This document shows positions 49,435 to 58,899 of a stretch of 62,835 nt of DNA, in pieces (the first letter of the stretch is position 1; each line of letters begins with the position of its first letter). The translations under genes and the position numbers were made by a program. The notes under the pieces are model-generated. The model was not told the DNA's origin. It saw only the letters and a list, made by a program, of their open reading frames with translations, and searched no databases. Origin of the DNA: Methanomassiliicoccaceae archaeon (GTDB taxonomy: Archaea > Thermoplasmatota > Thermoplasmata > Methanomassiliicoccales > Methanomethylophilaceae); NCBI GenBank assembly GCA_003557905.1, contig PWNH01000010.1, forward strand, positions 1-62,835. Reading direction: 5' to 3'.

Positions 49435-50529
49435 ATGGCAGACAAAATCGTCACCGATGTACTTGTCGTTGGAGCCGGTCCCGCCGGCAGTACCGTCGCC
49501 CGCTACGCTGCGGAGAGCGGCCTGGACGTCACGCTGATAGAGAGACGTAGCAAGGTCGGGTTCCCCGTCCGCTGCGGTGAGTTCATGCCCTGCACCGATG
49601 AGATAGCTGCGATGTTCCCGGAATCACAAGGGCTTGCTGAACTGTTCGACATCCCCTCATCATTGGTCCGTCGTGAGCTGGAGGCGATCAGGCTGGTCAC
49701 CCCCAGCACGAGATCGTACGACCTTCCTTTCATAGGTTACAGCACTGACCGCGACCGTTTCGACCAGCACCTGGCATCGGAGGCGGTCTCCGCCGGTGCC
49801 CAGTTGTTGACCGGATGTGCATTCCAGACCGTCGATTCTGACAGTTATATAACATCCGAGGGCAGGATAAAGGCCAAGGTCATAGTCGGAGCGGACGGTC
49901 CCGGATCCAGGGTAGCACAGGAGATGGGCCTGCCGCTGCCCCGTAACGCCTATCCCGCCGTCACCGCACAAGCCAAAGGTGATTTCGAGCCTGTGCTGGA
50001 GATGTACTTCGGAGGCATAGCCCCCGGCGCGTATGGATGGATAATCCCCAAGGACGGCTCCGCCAATGTCGGTGTCGGCTACTCACCCAAACTTGCTGAC
50101 CGGACCCCTACCGAGTACTTCCGTGCCTTCTCTGAGAAGCATGGATTCGATGTGCAGACCAGGTTGAGTGGAAAACACGTCCCCGCCCAAGGGCCTTTGA
50201 ACAGGATAACCGGAGAGGACCACTTGACCGTCGGTGATGCGGCAGGACACGTCATGGCAGTCAATGGAGGAGGAATACCCTTGGCCATGATAGGGGGAAG
50301 GTTGGCTGCTGAGGCGATCTTCGATCATATCCGCAACGACGCTCCGTTGGTGAGGTATGAGAAGGACTGCCGAAAGGTCTTGTTCCCTCCTCTCAAGAGC
50401 GCCGCCCGCACCAAGCAGATGGCTGATATTTTCGCATTCGGGTCGGATTTCCGTACCGAGTTGTGCATGAGGATACTTGGCAGAAGAAGGATGGCCAAGA
50501 TGCTCCGCTGCCGCTTCCCATTCCCCTGA
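49435..50529 (+). CDS. Digeranylgeranylglycerophospholipid reductase family flavoprotein
   Basis: VLVVGAGPAGSTVARYAAESGLDVTLIE; TVGDAAGHVMAVNGGGIPLAMIGGRLAAEAI. Confidence 0.9.
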   Translation: MADKIVTDVLVVGAGPAGSTVARYAAESGLDVTLIERRSKVGFPVRCGEFMPCTDEIAAMFPESQGLAELFDIPSSLVRRELEAIRLVTPSTRSYDLPFIGYSTDRDRFDQHLASEAVSAGAQLLTGCAFQTVDSDSYITSEGRIKAKVIVGADGPGSRVAQEMGLPLPRNAYPAVTAQAKGDFEPVLEMYFGGIAPGAYGWIIPKDGSANVGVGYSPKLADRTPTEYFRAFSEKHGFDVQTRLSGKHVPAQGPLNRITGEDHLTVGDAAGHVMAVNGGGIPLAMIGGRLAAEAIFDHIRNDAPLVRYEKDCRKVLFPPLKSAARTKQMADIFAFGSDFRTELCMRILGRRRMAKMLRCRFPFP

Positions 50530-50991
50530 TCATCGTCTACGGACGCTTTTCAAGCCGTGTCCGCAGACATCGCATTCAGTTTTGTCGGAATCATACATCT
50601 TCCCACATCCCTTGCAGCGATATGCCCACTTCCAAACCTTCTTTATCCCTCTGGTGGCAACTGGAACGCACTTAACCCCGATCAGCTGAGCAATGTTCTG
50701 CATCGAATAATCATCACTGAGCAAAACGGAATCCAGTTCCAATGCCAGCGCCAGAAGTTCCGTGTCCGTTGCTGACAACCTGCCGGAGTCGCCGCTCCGC
50801 TCCGCTGCCCTCTCGACCTTCGCCATCGACCCCGGTCCCGGACTGGATGTTCTCAGGATACCCTCCCAGTATGCTATTCGCGGATCCTTGTGGCGTTTCA
50901 ATTCGAGCCACACGCCAGGGACGGTGACGCAGTCGTCATCTGGAAGGTCCTGCATCTCGAATAGCGCTGAACTGTCAAGGACGACCGTCAT
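50530..50991 (-). CDS. nob1: Nob1-type PIN domain rRNA endonuclease with zinc ribbon
   Basis: VVLDSSALFEM; LSATDTELLALALELDSVLLSDDYSMQNIA; YRCKGCGKMYDSDKTECDVCG. Confidence 0.93.
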   Translation of the reverse strand: MTVVLDSSALFEMQDLPDDDCVTVPGVWLELKRHKDPRIAYWEGILRTSSPGPGSMAKVERAAERSGDSGRLSATDTELLALALELDSVLLSDDYSMQNIAQLIGVKCVPVATRGIKKVWKWAYRCKGCGKMYDSDKTECDVCGHGLKSVRRR

Positions 50992-51062
50992 ACAGTCCCA
51001 TCGCAACGTGGTTTATTAGTCTTTATGAATCTATTAAATACCATTAACAAAATCCGACGGCA

Positions 51063-51329
51063 ATGCTTAGGAAAATAGCCGTCGATGATGATGTCAAGGA
51101 TCATGTTATGGCCTCTGGCAAAGACTACCGTGTCTGCACCTCCTGTTACGGGCCGGCGTTGGTCCCGGTGGAGATGAAAGGACCCAAGGATTCAGACATC
51201 AGCATCCCGGTCGGTGACCAGACGCTGTACGTGTCCCGTGTTCAGGCTATGTACATAAGCCGTGTGTCCAAGGACATGCTGTACGAACCGGAATACCTGA
51301 ACGCCTGTCCTGCTGTCAAGGGTCACTGA
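51063..51329 (+). CDS. Conserved small protein, unknown function
   Basis: 88-aa ORF (MLRKIAVDDDVKDHVMASGKDYRVCTSCYGPALVPVEMKGPKDSDISIPVG) with its own AT-rich upstream region. Confidence 0.6.
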   Translation: MLRKIAVDDDVKDHVMASGKDYRVCTSCYGPALVPVEMKGPKDSDISIPVGDQTLYVSRVQAMYISRVSKDMLYEPEYLNACPAVKGH

Positions 51330-51945
51330 TCCTCAGTGATGCAAAGGTTCTTTCGATAAGTTCATCGATGCCCAGCTTGGCTTCCATGACCATCATCTTA
51401 TCCGGATCGGCCATGGTCGCCGGTTTGGACGGGACCGCCAGACAGGACTGCTCTGGGCCGATGGATATCTCATAGGTGCCGATATCCTTGGCGATGGCCT
51501 CTATCTCCAGTTTGTCCAACCCTATCAAAGGCCTGAGGATGGGCATTCCGCATCCATAGGATGACGCCTTGATGTTGTGCAGGGTCTGAGATGCCACCTG
51601 GCCCATGGAGTCCCCCATGATTATACCCTCGGCACCGAGAGACTCCGCAACCTTCTCCGCAGTTGCCAACATCAGTCGTTTGCAGAGAACGCATTGGTAA
51701 CTCCGGTCACACAACCGGGAGATGTCGGATTGGTTCTCCCCATGGGACGCCACATAGAGAGGCATCTCATCACCACTGAACTCACGGAGTTGGGCCGCGA
51801 CCTTCCTGACCTTGTCCAGACTTCGCTCATCACAGTAAGGTCTGTTGTCCATGTGCAGAAGGATGACCTCTGCACCACGGCGGGACATGAGATAGGCCGA
51901 TACCGGGGAATCGATTCCTCCGGAAAGGAGGGCCAATAGTCTCAT
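51316..51945 (-). CDS. ThiI-like PP-loop sulfurtransferase domain protein lacking THUMP
   Basis: ALLSGGIDSPVSAYLMSRRG PP-loop; CVLCKRLM; 209 aa only. Confidence 0.8.
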   Translation of the reverse strand: MRLLALLSGGIDSPVSAYLMSRRGAEVILLHMDNRPYCDERSLDKVRKVAAQLREFSGDEMPLYVASHGENQSDISRLCDRSYQCVLCKRLMLATAEKVAESLGAEGIIMGDSMGQVASQTLHNIKASSYGCGMPILRPLIGLDKLEIEAIAKDIGTYEISIGPEQSCLAVPSKPATMADPDKMMVMEAKLGIDELIERTFASLRISDP

Positions 51946-51951
51946 GATGCC

Positions 51952-52125
51952 TCAGTTGTTGAATCTGCTGATGTCGAGGCCGCCGATACCCGATCCACAG
52001 AACTCCTCCTCATCATCGTCCATATCGACGACCATGGTGAGGAGCATGCTGACCATCTCCTTCATCTGCTGCATCTCAGCCTTGAGATCGTTCAGTTGCT
52101 TGATCAGTTCCTCGTTCGATGTCAT
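51952..52125 (-). CDS. 57-aa small protein (amphipathic Met-rich helix plus acidic tail), absent from supplied ORF track
   Basis: Manual translation: MTSNEELIKQLNDLKAEMQQMKEMVSMLLTMVVDMDDDEEEFCGSGIGGLDISRFNN*; fills the gap between csl4 and the thiI-like gene on the same strand. Confidence 0.65.
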   Translation of the reverse strand: MTSNEELIKQLNDLKAEMQQMKEMVSMLLTMVVDMDDDEEEFCGSGIGGLDISRFNN

Positions 52126-52140
52126 ACGGTATTCCGATCC

Positions 52141-52701
52141 TCAGATGACCACTTGGCCGTAATCGTCGGCTATCTTTCGGCTGTAATACCTGTCACAGCT
52201 CTGACAGTACAGGCCCTTCTCCTTGCGTACCAGTGTCTCACGGCAACGGGCGCAGCGTGCCAGGATGACTCCCAAGTGAGGGTCTACGGTGACTACCTGC
52301 AGGGAGGGTTTGGCCTGTGTGACCCTTCCGCGGATTATGTCGTTCTTGCGGAACTCCTTGCTGACATCCTCCGTATAGCCGGGGGATATCTTGGAAACAT
52401 GAATGGTCCCGTACGTCTCTCCGCCCACGCCTCTCTTGACGCCCTCAACGGCAACAACGTCACACGTCGCCATCGTCGGCTTGGTGTCCGCTATCACCGC
52501 GAAAACGATGTCTCCGGGCTTCAGTACGTTGGGGGGGTTTGGGGACTTGACCTTGGCGGTCATCTCGTTGAGGTCCAATTCCAAATCTCCGAATTGGGAT
52601 GCGTAGATCACGCCGTTCTCGTTGTATGTGCCGTCAGCGGCGAGGTACTCTTCCTCCACTGCAACCTCGTCCCCTGGAAGCACTTTCCTTGTATCTGCCA
52701 T
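52141..52701 (-). CDS. csl4: Exosome RNA-binding subunit Csl4
   Basis: VLPGDEVAVEEEYLAADGTY; GDIVFAVIADTKPTMATCDVV; C-terminal CARC...CQSC zinc ribbon. Confidence 0.92.
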   Translation of the reverse strand: MADTRKVLPGDEVAVEEEYLAADGTYNENGVIYASQFGDLELDLNEMTAKVKSPNPPNVLKPGDIVFAVIADTKPTMATCDVVAVEGVKRGVGGETYGTIHVSKISPGYTEDVSKEFRKNDIIRGRVTQAKPSLQVVTVDPHLGVILARCARCRETLVRKEKGLYCQSCDRYYSRKIADDYGQVVI

Positions 52702-52706
52702 AAAAA

Positions 52707-53312
52707 TCACCTGATAGCTATCATCACTATTTCGACGGTCCTCTTGGACCGGCTATGGAATGAAAACAAGTGAGGGATATCGTATTTATATTCTTTGTGG
52801 AACCACAGTTCACGACCTTTACTGGCCACATGCCTATCCAGGAAGGGCAGTGTATTGGACATGTGCAGTGAGTAAACACTTGAGGCAGAATCCATGGCCT
52901 TGTCCAGGAAAGCGCGGTCGGCGTTGCGGTTCTGACAGCCGAATGGAGGGTTCATGATGACCGTATCAACTTTGAAACTAACATCTCTCACATCCATGGT
53001 ATGCAATTCAATTTCCGCATCCATCGCCCCACTGTTCACCCTGGCCTGTTCAACCGCTTTCTCCGAGGCATCGATGCCGATGACCCTCTCAGCCCCCAGC
53101 AACCATGCCCCTATGCCCAGTATGCCGCTGCCGCATCCGAGGTCGAGGACGGTCCTGCCGTCGATGGCCCCGTGTCCGAGGGCGGTGTACAGCATATCGG
53201 CGGCGATCGGTGCCGGTGTGGAGTACTGCTCCAGCTCGGCCGAGGGCTCTATGAATGAGGGAATCTTCTGCAATAACATCTCCAGTTCCCTCAATCTCAT
53301 GTTCTCAGTCAC
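52707..53312 (-). CDS. METTL5-like SAM-dependent RNA methyltransferase
   Basis: LEQYSTPAPIAADMLY; VLDLGCGSGILGIGA; IMNPPFGCQNRNADRAFLDKA. Confidence 0.88.
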   Translation of the reverse strand: MTENMRLRELEMLLQKIPSFIEPSAELEQYSTPAPIAADMLYTALGHGAIDGRTVLDLGCGSGILGIGAWLLGAERVIGIDASEKAVEQARVNSGAMDAEIELHTMDVRDVSFKVDTVIMNPPFGCQNRNADRAFLDKAMDSASSVYSLHMSNTLPFLDRHVASKGRELWFHKEYKYDIPHLFSFHSRSKRTVEIVMIAIR

Positions 53313-53512
53313 CCTGAAATACTATGCAGGAGGATATATTCAATCATTTTCGACGGTCCGGTCAGATACGGAGCATACAAATCCTATGAATATCTAATAA
53401 ATGATGATTTTTTCAATTATGACTATCAATTTGTCTAATTATCTTAAATTCATTAGATGTTTGAACAAAAAATTCAAATACTGACATCAGATTCGTGATT
53501 TGAACCGAGTGA

Positions 53513-53526
53513 TACGTGAACACGTA
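53513..53526 (+). promoter_or_regulatory. Inverted repeat TACGTG-AA-CACGTA upstream of the glutamate synthase operon
   Basis: Read directly from sequence; 28 nt upstream of ATG 53555. Confidence 0.45.
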
Positions 53527-53554
53527 AGCATTCGATCATCAAGGATGGATCGAT

Positions 53555-54781
53555 ATGGATCGCGACTACTTGCAACCGGCCACGCTTTCTTATCCGGAGG
53601 CGTCACGCGTCTTCGCCGAGCAGAGCTACGTCGTTGAGATACCTGATTGTCACAAGCCGCGTATGGGCAGCTGCGGTATAGCGGGCTGCATAAACATAGA
53701 CGGCTCATTGATTTCCGGCTCTAAGATAGAGAAGATGATAACCACCATGTCGGAGAGGGAGAACGGTCTCGGCTCCGGTTTCGTGGCCTATGGGCTTTTC
53801 CCCGATTTCGCCGAGGAGTACTGTATGCAGTTCCTCTTCGAGAGCGAGGAGTCCCAGGCCGACACCGAGGAGCTACTCTCCCATTGGGTCTACATGATCA
53901 AGGATGAGAAGGTACCAACCTTCCCCCAGAGGAGCATGACCCCTCCCTTCCCGTTGGTATGGCGTTATTTCGTCAGGCCTAAGAAGGGAACCGAGGTCTA
54001 CATCAGGACCGGGCTCAACGAGGAGGACTACATGGTCCGTTTGGTGATGTCCATAAATGAGACCATCCCCGGATCGTACTGCGTCTCCAGCGGAAAGGAC
54101 ATGGCGGTTTTCAAGGGCTCAGGCTACGCCCGCGAGATAGCGAAGTTCTATGACATCTCACGTTACAAGGGCAATATGTGGTTGTCCCACTCCCGTTTCC
54201 CCACCAACTCTCCGGGTTGGTGGGCGGGGTCCCATCCGATAAGCATCCTTGATTGGAGCGTCTGCCACAATGGTGAGATCACATCATATGGTGTGAACAG
54301 GAAGCTGGTGGAGATGGCGGGGTACAAGTGCACCCTGCTCACCGACTCCGAGGTCGTGACATATCTTTGGGATCTTATGGTAAGGAGGCACCGCCTTCCG
54401 GTCACGGCCACCGCCTTCGCGATGGCACCGTGGTACTACAAGGACATCGAACGGCTGCCCGACAACGAGCGCCGCCTGGCCAATCAGTTGCGTATAACAT
54501 ACAAGGAGGCATTCCTGAACGGCCCCTTCAGCATCCTGGTCGGACGTAGTGACCCTGTGACCATGATAGCCCTCGCGGACCGTAAGAAGCTGAGGCCCTT
54601 GGTGATGGGCGTTTCCGCGGACGGAAACTCCGTTTACGCTGCCAGCGAGGAGTGTGCCATCAAGTCGGTTCAAGGCGATGCCGAGATATGGGCGACAAAG
54701 GCCGGCAACCCCGCCATCGTTAAGGTGGGCGAGGGTATTGTGCGCCGTGGTACAGAGGCACCATTCCTGGGGGCGATCTGA
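53555..54781 (+). CDS. Glutamate synthase, amidotransferase (GATase II) polypeptide
   Basis: CGIAGCINIDGSLISGSKI; RFPTNSPGWWAGSHPISILDWSVCHNGEITSYGVNRK. Confidence 0.9.
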   Translation: MDRDYLQPATLSYPEASRVFAEQSYVVEIPDCHKPRMGSCGIAGCINIDGSLISGSKIEKMITTMSERENGLGSGFVAYGLFPDFAEEYCMQFLFESEESQADTEELLSHWVYMIKDEKVPTFPQRSMTPPFPLVWRYFVRPKKGTEVYIRTGLNEEDYMVRLVMSINETIPGSYCVSSGKDMAVFKGSGYAREIAKFYDISRYKGNMWLSHSRFPTNSPGWWAGSHPISILDWSVCHNGEITSYGVNRKLVEMAGYKCTLLTDSEVVTYLWDLMVRRHRLPVTATAFAMAPWYYKDIERLPDNERRLANQLRITYKEAFLNGPFSILVGRSDPVTMIALADRKKLRPLVMGVSADGNSVYAASEECAIKSVQGDAEIWATKAGNPAIVKVGEGIVRRGTEAPFLGAI

Positions 54782-56295
54782 TGAAGTCCATCATGACCAT
54801 TCCTGAGAAGTACCGCCCCATCATCGACCATGAGGCCTGCATACGTTGCAAGAAGTGCATCAAGGCCTGCAGCTACGGCGCTTTGGAGTTCAAGGACGAC
54901 AAGGTCAAGGTGGGTAAGGGCTGCGTCGCCTGTGTGCGCTGCGTCTTCGAATGCCCCACCGATGCCATCATAGTCAACGAGCTGCCCAAGCAGTTCGCAC
55001 CTCACGCGGTCTTCAGCCCCGAGATACGTCGCAGTCTGATATCGCAGGCCAACTCTGGAGGCGTCCTCCTATCATCCTGCGGGGCCAACGCGGAGTATAT
55101 GGACATATTCAACGACATACTGCTGGATGCGGCGCAGGTCACCAACCCATCCATCGACCCTCTGCGAGAGCCGGTGGAGACCAAGACCTATCTCGGACGT
55201 CGTCCCGGAAAGGTGGTCGTGGACGAGAACGGCAAGATCGATCTCGATGCCAGCGAGACTCCCATAGTGATAATGGACATGCCGATAATGATAGGCCACA
55301 TATCATTGGGGTCGATCAGCTACAACGCCCAGGCGGCCCTGTTCCGGGCGGCCACCCAATTGAACATATTGGCTGGCACCGGGGAGGGAGGTCTGCACAA
55401 TGACTTCTACCCGATGGCCAAGAATCTGTGTGCCGAGGTGGCCAGCGGTCGTTTCGGTGTCACCAGCCATTACCTCAAGGAGGTCAGCTGTGTGGACATC
55501 AAGATAGGACAGGGCGCGAAGCCCGGTCACGGCGGCCATCTGCCCGGTGAGAAGGTTCAGAAGCTGATATCGGAGACCCGTATGATACCATTGGGCACCG
55601 ATGCGTTGTCCCCATATCCTCATCACGACATCTACAGCATAGAGGACCTGCAACAGCTCATTTCAGTGTTGAAGGAGTCGACGGAGTACAAGGTACCGGT
55701 CGGTGTTAAGATCGCCGCCGTCCACAATGTCGGCGCCATAGCATCCGGCATTGTGCGCGCCGGTGCCGATTTCCTCACCATAGACGGTCTGAGGGGAGGC
55801 ACGGGATCGGCGCCGAGGGTCATCAGGGACCATGCTGGTATGCCCATCGAGATCGCGGTGTCCGCCGTGGACCAACGTCTGGAGCAGGAAGGCCTTCGTG
55901 ACAAGGTCACCCTCTGCGCCTCGGGAAGCATAAGGACCGCCGCCGATATGATCAAGTGCATAGCCCTTGGAGCTGACGTCGTCGGCGTCTGCACTTCAGC
56001 CATGATAGCCATGGGCTGTACGGTTTGCCAACAGTGCCACCGCGGTGCCTGTTCGTGGGGCATAGCGACACAGAAGCCGGAGTTGACCTCGCGTCTGGAC
56101 ATAGACATAGCCACTCAGCGCATAGTGAACATGTTCCACGCCTGGAACGAGGAACTCAAGGAGATCCTGGGGGCGATGGGCATCGATTCAGTGGAGAGTC
56201 TGGTCGGCAACCGTGACCGTCTACGCTACATCGGACCCAATCCCCGCATAGCCGAGATATTGGACGTCAAGCATTCCGGGGAGGGATGGGGATGA
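54781..56295 (+). CDS. Glutamate synthase, ferredoxin-like + FMN synthase polypeptide
   Basis: CIRCKKCIKAC and CVACVRCVFECP; GSISYNAQAALFRAA; KIGQGAKPGHGGHLPGEKV; DGLRGGTGSAP. Confidence 0.94.
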   Translation: MKSIMTIPEKYRPIIDHEACIRCKKCIKACSYGALEFKDDKVKVGKGCVACVRCVFECPTDAIIVNELPKQFAPHAVFSPEIRRSLISQANSGGVLLSSCGANAEYMDIFNDILLDAAQVTNPSIDPLREPVETKTYLGRRPGKVVVDENGKIDLDASETPIVIMDMPIMIGHISLGSISYNAQAALFRAATQLNILAGTGEGGLHNDFYPMAKNLCAEVASGRFGVTSHYLKEVSCVDIKIGQGAKPGHGGHLPGEKVQKLISETRMIPLGTDALSPYPHHDIYSIEDLQQLISVLKESTEYKVPVGVKIAAVHNVGAIASGIVRAGADFLTIDGLRGGTGSAPRVIRDHAGMPIEIAVSAVDQRLEQEGLRDKVTLCASGSIRTAADMIKCIALGADVVGVCTSAMIAMGCTVCQQCHRGACSWGIATQKPELTSRLDIDIATQRIVNMFHAWNEELKEILGAMGIDSVESLVGNRDRLRYIGPNPRIAEILDVKHSGEGWG

Positions 56296-57068
56296 GCAAG
56301 GAGGTTGAGACCATGATGATAGATGCTGGACAGCGGAATGATTTGGGACACCCCCTCGACTACCGCGAGCTAAACCGTCTCATACGGGAGGCGATATGCG
56401 CAGGCGAGGAGAGGTTGGTCCTAATGAACGTCATAGGTCAGAGGTACATCGCCTCCGCCACATCCAACCCCAACACGAGGATTGAGATACACGGAACACC
56501 CGGCAACGACCTCGGAGCCTTCCTGAACGGCGGCACCATCGAGGTCTTCGGGAACGCTCAGGACGTCACCGCCAACACCATGAACGATGGTATGATAATC
56601 GTCCATGGCAACTCCGGAGACATAACCGGTCTGGCAGCTCGAGGGGGGACCCTCCTGGTCAAGGGCAACTCCGGATACCGCGTCGGCATCCACATCAAGG
56701 AGTTCGAAGGGATAGGCGTTAAGCTGGTCATCGGCGGTTTCGTCAATGATTATCTCGGTGAGTACATGGCCGGAGGTACGATACTCATCCTCGGCCAAGG
56801 GGTGGAAGGATCGCCCGTCGGTCTTCATGTCGGAGCGGGCATGCATGGCGGCCGGATATACGTCCGTGGCCCGGTGGAGAAGCATCAGCTGGGTCCCGGG
56901 GCCTGTCTGGCGGAAATGACCGAGAAGGACTTGGAGATCGTGGGCTCATTGATCGACCAGTATGAGAAGGCCTTCGGTGTGGAGATAGACCGTTCGACCG
57001 GGTTCAGCAAGATCATACCGCTGGACAGCCGGCCCTTCCGCGGCCACTACGACAGCACCACGATCTGA
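56286..57068 (+). CDS. Glutamate synthase, GXGXG (alpha subunit C-terminal) polypeptide
   Basis: Beta-helix repeats GxxGNDLGAFLNGGTIEVFGNAQDVTANTMNDGMIIVHGNSGD; follows the synthase domain gene. Confidence 0.92.
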   Translation: MGMSKEVETMMIDAGQRNDLGHPLDYRELNRLIREAICAGEERLVLMNVIGQRYIASATSNPNTRIEIHGTPGNDLGAFLNGGTIEVFGNAQDVTANTMNDGMIIVHGNSGDITGLAARGGTLLVKGNSGYRVGIHIKEFEGIGVKLVIGGFVNDYLGEYMAGGTILILGQGVEGSPVGLHVGAGMHGGRIYVRGPVEKHQLGPGACLAEMTEKDLEIVGSLIDQYEKAFGVEIDRSTGFSKIIPLDSRPFRGHYDSTTI

Positions 57069-57141
57069 GGGAACACCGTCATCCTTTCGAAAACCATTTC
57101 ATATTTATTATAAAGAAAAAAAGTAAAAGATTTGGTAAGAT

Positions 57142-57153
57142 GGGGCGGACCCC
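57142..57153 (-). terminator. Candidate terminator hairpin GGGG-tccg-CCCC followed by T-rich tract (minus strand)
   Basis: Just after the minus-strand GltS-like stop codon; minus-strand sequence continues ATCTTACCAAATCTTTTACTTTTTTT. Confidence 0.45.
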
Positions 57154-57154
57154 T

Positions 57155-58768
57155 TCAGAGCAGACTCTCCATCACCCGCGCCGCGCGCTGGTCGATGGTC
57201 TCGATACCACTGACCTTGGCCGCATACTCGGTCAGGGTGTTTATGTCCGACCTCTCTATGCAGTCGAGACGGAACTTGCGGGCTCCGGCCATCAGCTGCT
57301 TCAGACCTTCGACCAACCTCTCGCTGAAATAGGTGTACAGACCGACAGCACCCCAGGGGATGTCGGTTCCGACCTCCAGGTCAGGGAACTTGGACTGCAG
57401 GTGCTCCTGGGCGATGAAGAACTGCTTGGGGGTGTCACCGTAGAGGGCCTGGAAGTTGGTGGGTAGTTTACCCTGCTCAGCCAGCTCGATGAAGAAATCG
57501 CTCTTCATCACCGCTAGCAACGGACTTCTGGCCATTGCTATCGATTTTACCAACGGACCATCCCCGAGGTCGCTCCAGGCCATTGCCTTGTACATCTGTG
57601 TCTCGTTCAGGAATCCTCCGGCGAAAGACAGATCCGGGATGTGGCGCCCCTTCTTCTTCAGTATCTCGGCGCACTGCATGACCTGGGCGATCAGGTGTAT
57701 GGTCGGGGTACTCATCTCGTTCATCATAGGAACGGGGCTCATGCCGGTGCCTCCCCCGGCACCATCGAAGGTCAGAAGGTCCACTTTGGCATCAGAAGCA
57801 GCCGACATCGTGAAGGCCACGACCTCAGGCCGGTAGGCTCCGGTCTTCAGGAACATGTTCTTGGCGCCCATGGAGCGGAACTGGTCGACCTCCTCCAGGA
57901 ATCCGTCCAAGGTGGGGAATCCGACACGGCTGTGCCTCTCGAAGCTGCGGAAAAGGCCATCGTTGAAGGCCTGCTGTACATTGGGGTCCTCAGGGTCCGG
58001 AAGGACCAGATATCCGCGGGCTTTGAGTTCGAGAGCCCTCTCAAGACTGTGAAGCCTGACCTCGCCACCTATCGCCTTGGCTCCTTGGCCCCATTTCCTC
58101 TCCAGTGCATCCACTTCCAACTTGGACATGGCGTACTCCTCGACGTTCCCACGACCATCCTCTATGTTGGTCTGTAGGACCACATGCCCATGCTCTCCGT
58201 CCCAAAGGTCGGTGAAGGACTTGACGCGGAACTCCAGGTCAGGCGAGTGCTGGACGTTGCCGTTGGAATACACCGCATCAGAGTCCATGCCGCACACGTT
58301 CTCGCCGATTATGTGTATCACACCGCTGAGGGCGGCACCCTTGGCCATCCCCTCCCAGTGTCTCTTGGCGACCGCTGTTGACCCCATTCCTGCGATGTGG
58401 AGGGGGATCTTCATCTTGATAGGTCTCTTTGAACGGGAACCAACCACGGTGGAGACATCGGCATTCTCAAAGAACGCCTTGTCAGGGTCGGCCTCAATAC
58501 CTTTCGTATCCAGCAGTTCGGCCATCAACTGGAAGTGTGACCAGTCAAGGAAGTAGTCCTTGTTGGCTCCAGCGGTGCTCCTGCCGAAGTGCTCCGGGCT
58601 GGGGTAAAGGACCTCCCTGCCGCGGAAGGCCGATTTCCCAACCTCGCAAAGAACGTTGCATCTCTCGAGACAAAGCGGACACATGCCGTTTATGGGGGCT
58701 ATGTCCTTGACCCTGGTGTTGGTGCCAGTGGTCGATCTTGAGTTTTCTATACAATACATAAATGCCAC
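57155..58768 (-). CDS. Stand-alone glutamate synthase-like FMN-binding protein with N-terminal Cys cluster
   Basis: CPLCLERCNVLC N-terminal motif; LTFDGAGGGTGMSPVPMMNEMSTP; DIPWGAVGLYTYFSERLVEGLKQLMAGARKF. Confidence 0.82.
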   Translation of the reverse strand: MAFMYCIENSRSTTGTNTRVKDIAPINGMCPLCLERCNVLCEVGKSAFRGREVLYPSPEHFGRSTAGANKDYFLDWSHFQLMAELLDTKGIEADPDKAFFENADVSTVVGSRSKRPIKMKIPLHIAGMGSTAVAKRHWEGMAKGAALSGVIHIIGENVCGMDSDAVYSNGNVQHSPDLEFRVKSFTDLWDGEHGHVVLQTNIEDGRGNVEEYAMSKLEVDALERKWGQGAKAIGGEVRLHSLERALELKARGYLVLPDPEDPNVQQAFNDGLFRSFERHSRVGFPTLDGFLEEVDQFRSMGAKNMFLKTGAYRPEVVAFTMSAASDAKVDLLTFDGAGGGTGMSPVPMMNEMSTPTIHLIAQVMQCAEILKKKGRHIPDLSFAGGFLNETQMYKAMAWSDLGDGPLVKSIAMARSPLLAVMKSDFFIELAEQGKLPTNFQALYGDTPKQFFIAQEHLQSKFPDLEVGTDIPWGAVGLYTYFSERLVEGLKQLMAGARKFRLDCIERSDINTLTEYAAKVSGIETIDQRAARVMESLL

Positions 58769-58899
58769 CCGATTTTTCTAAGGTTGAATGTCAGAATCGT
58801 ATATTAAGCATAGGGCTCTTTGGATGGTCGGTAGATAAGACATCTTGACATTTGTGCAAAGAAACGACAAAAAAATGAACAAAAGGGTGAGTGACCGAC

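Noticed and set aside
53401-53484. Possible C/D box sRNA (ATGATGA ... CTGA)
   Set aside because: Spacing about 84 nt is long for archaeal C/D sRNAs and no internal D'/C' pair was seen.
53490-53510. tRNA T-loop-like string (minus strand CGGTTCAAATCACG)
   Set aside because: Flanking bases do not form a T-arm stem and no acceptor or anticodon arm was found.
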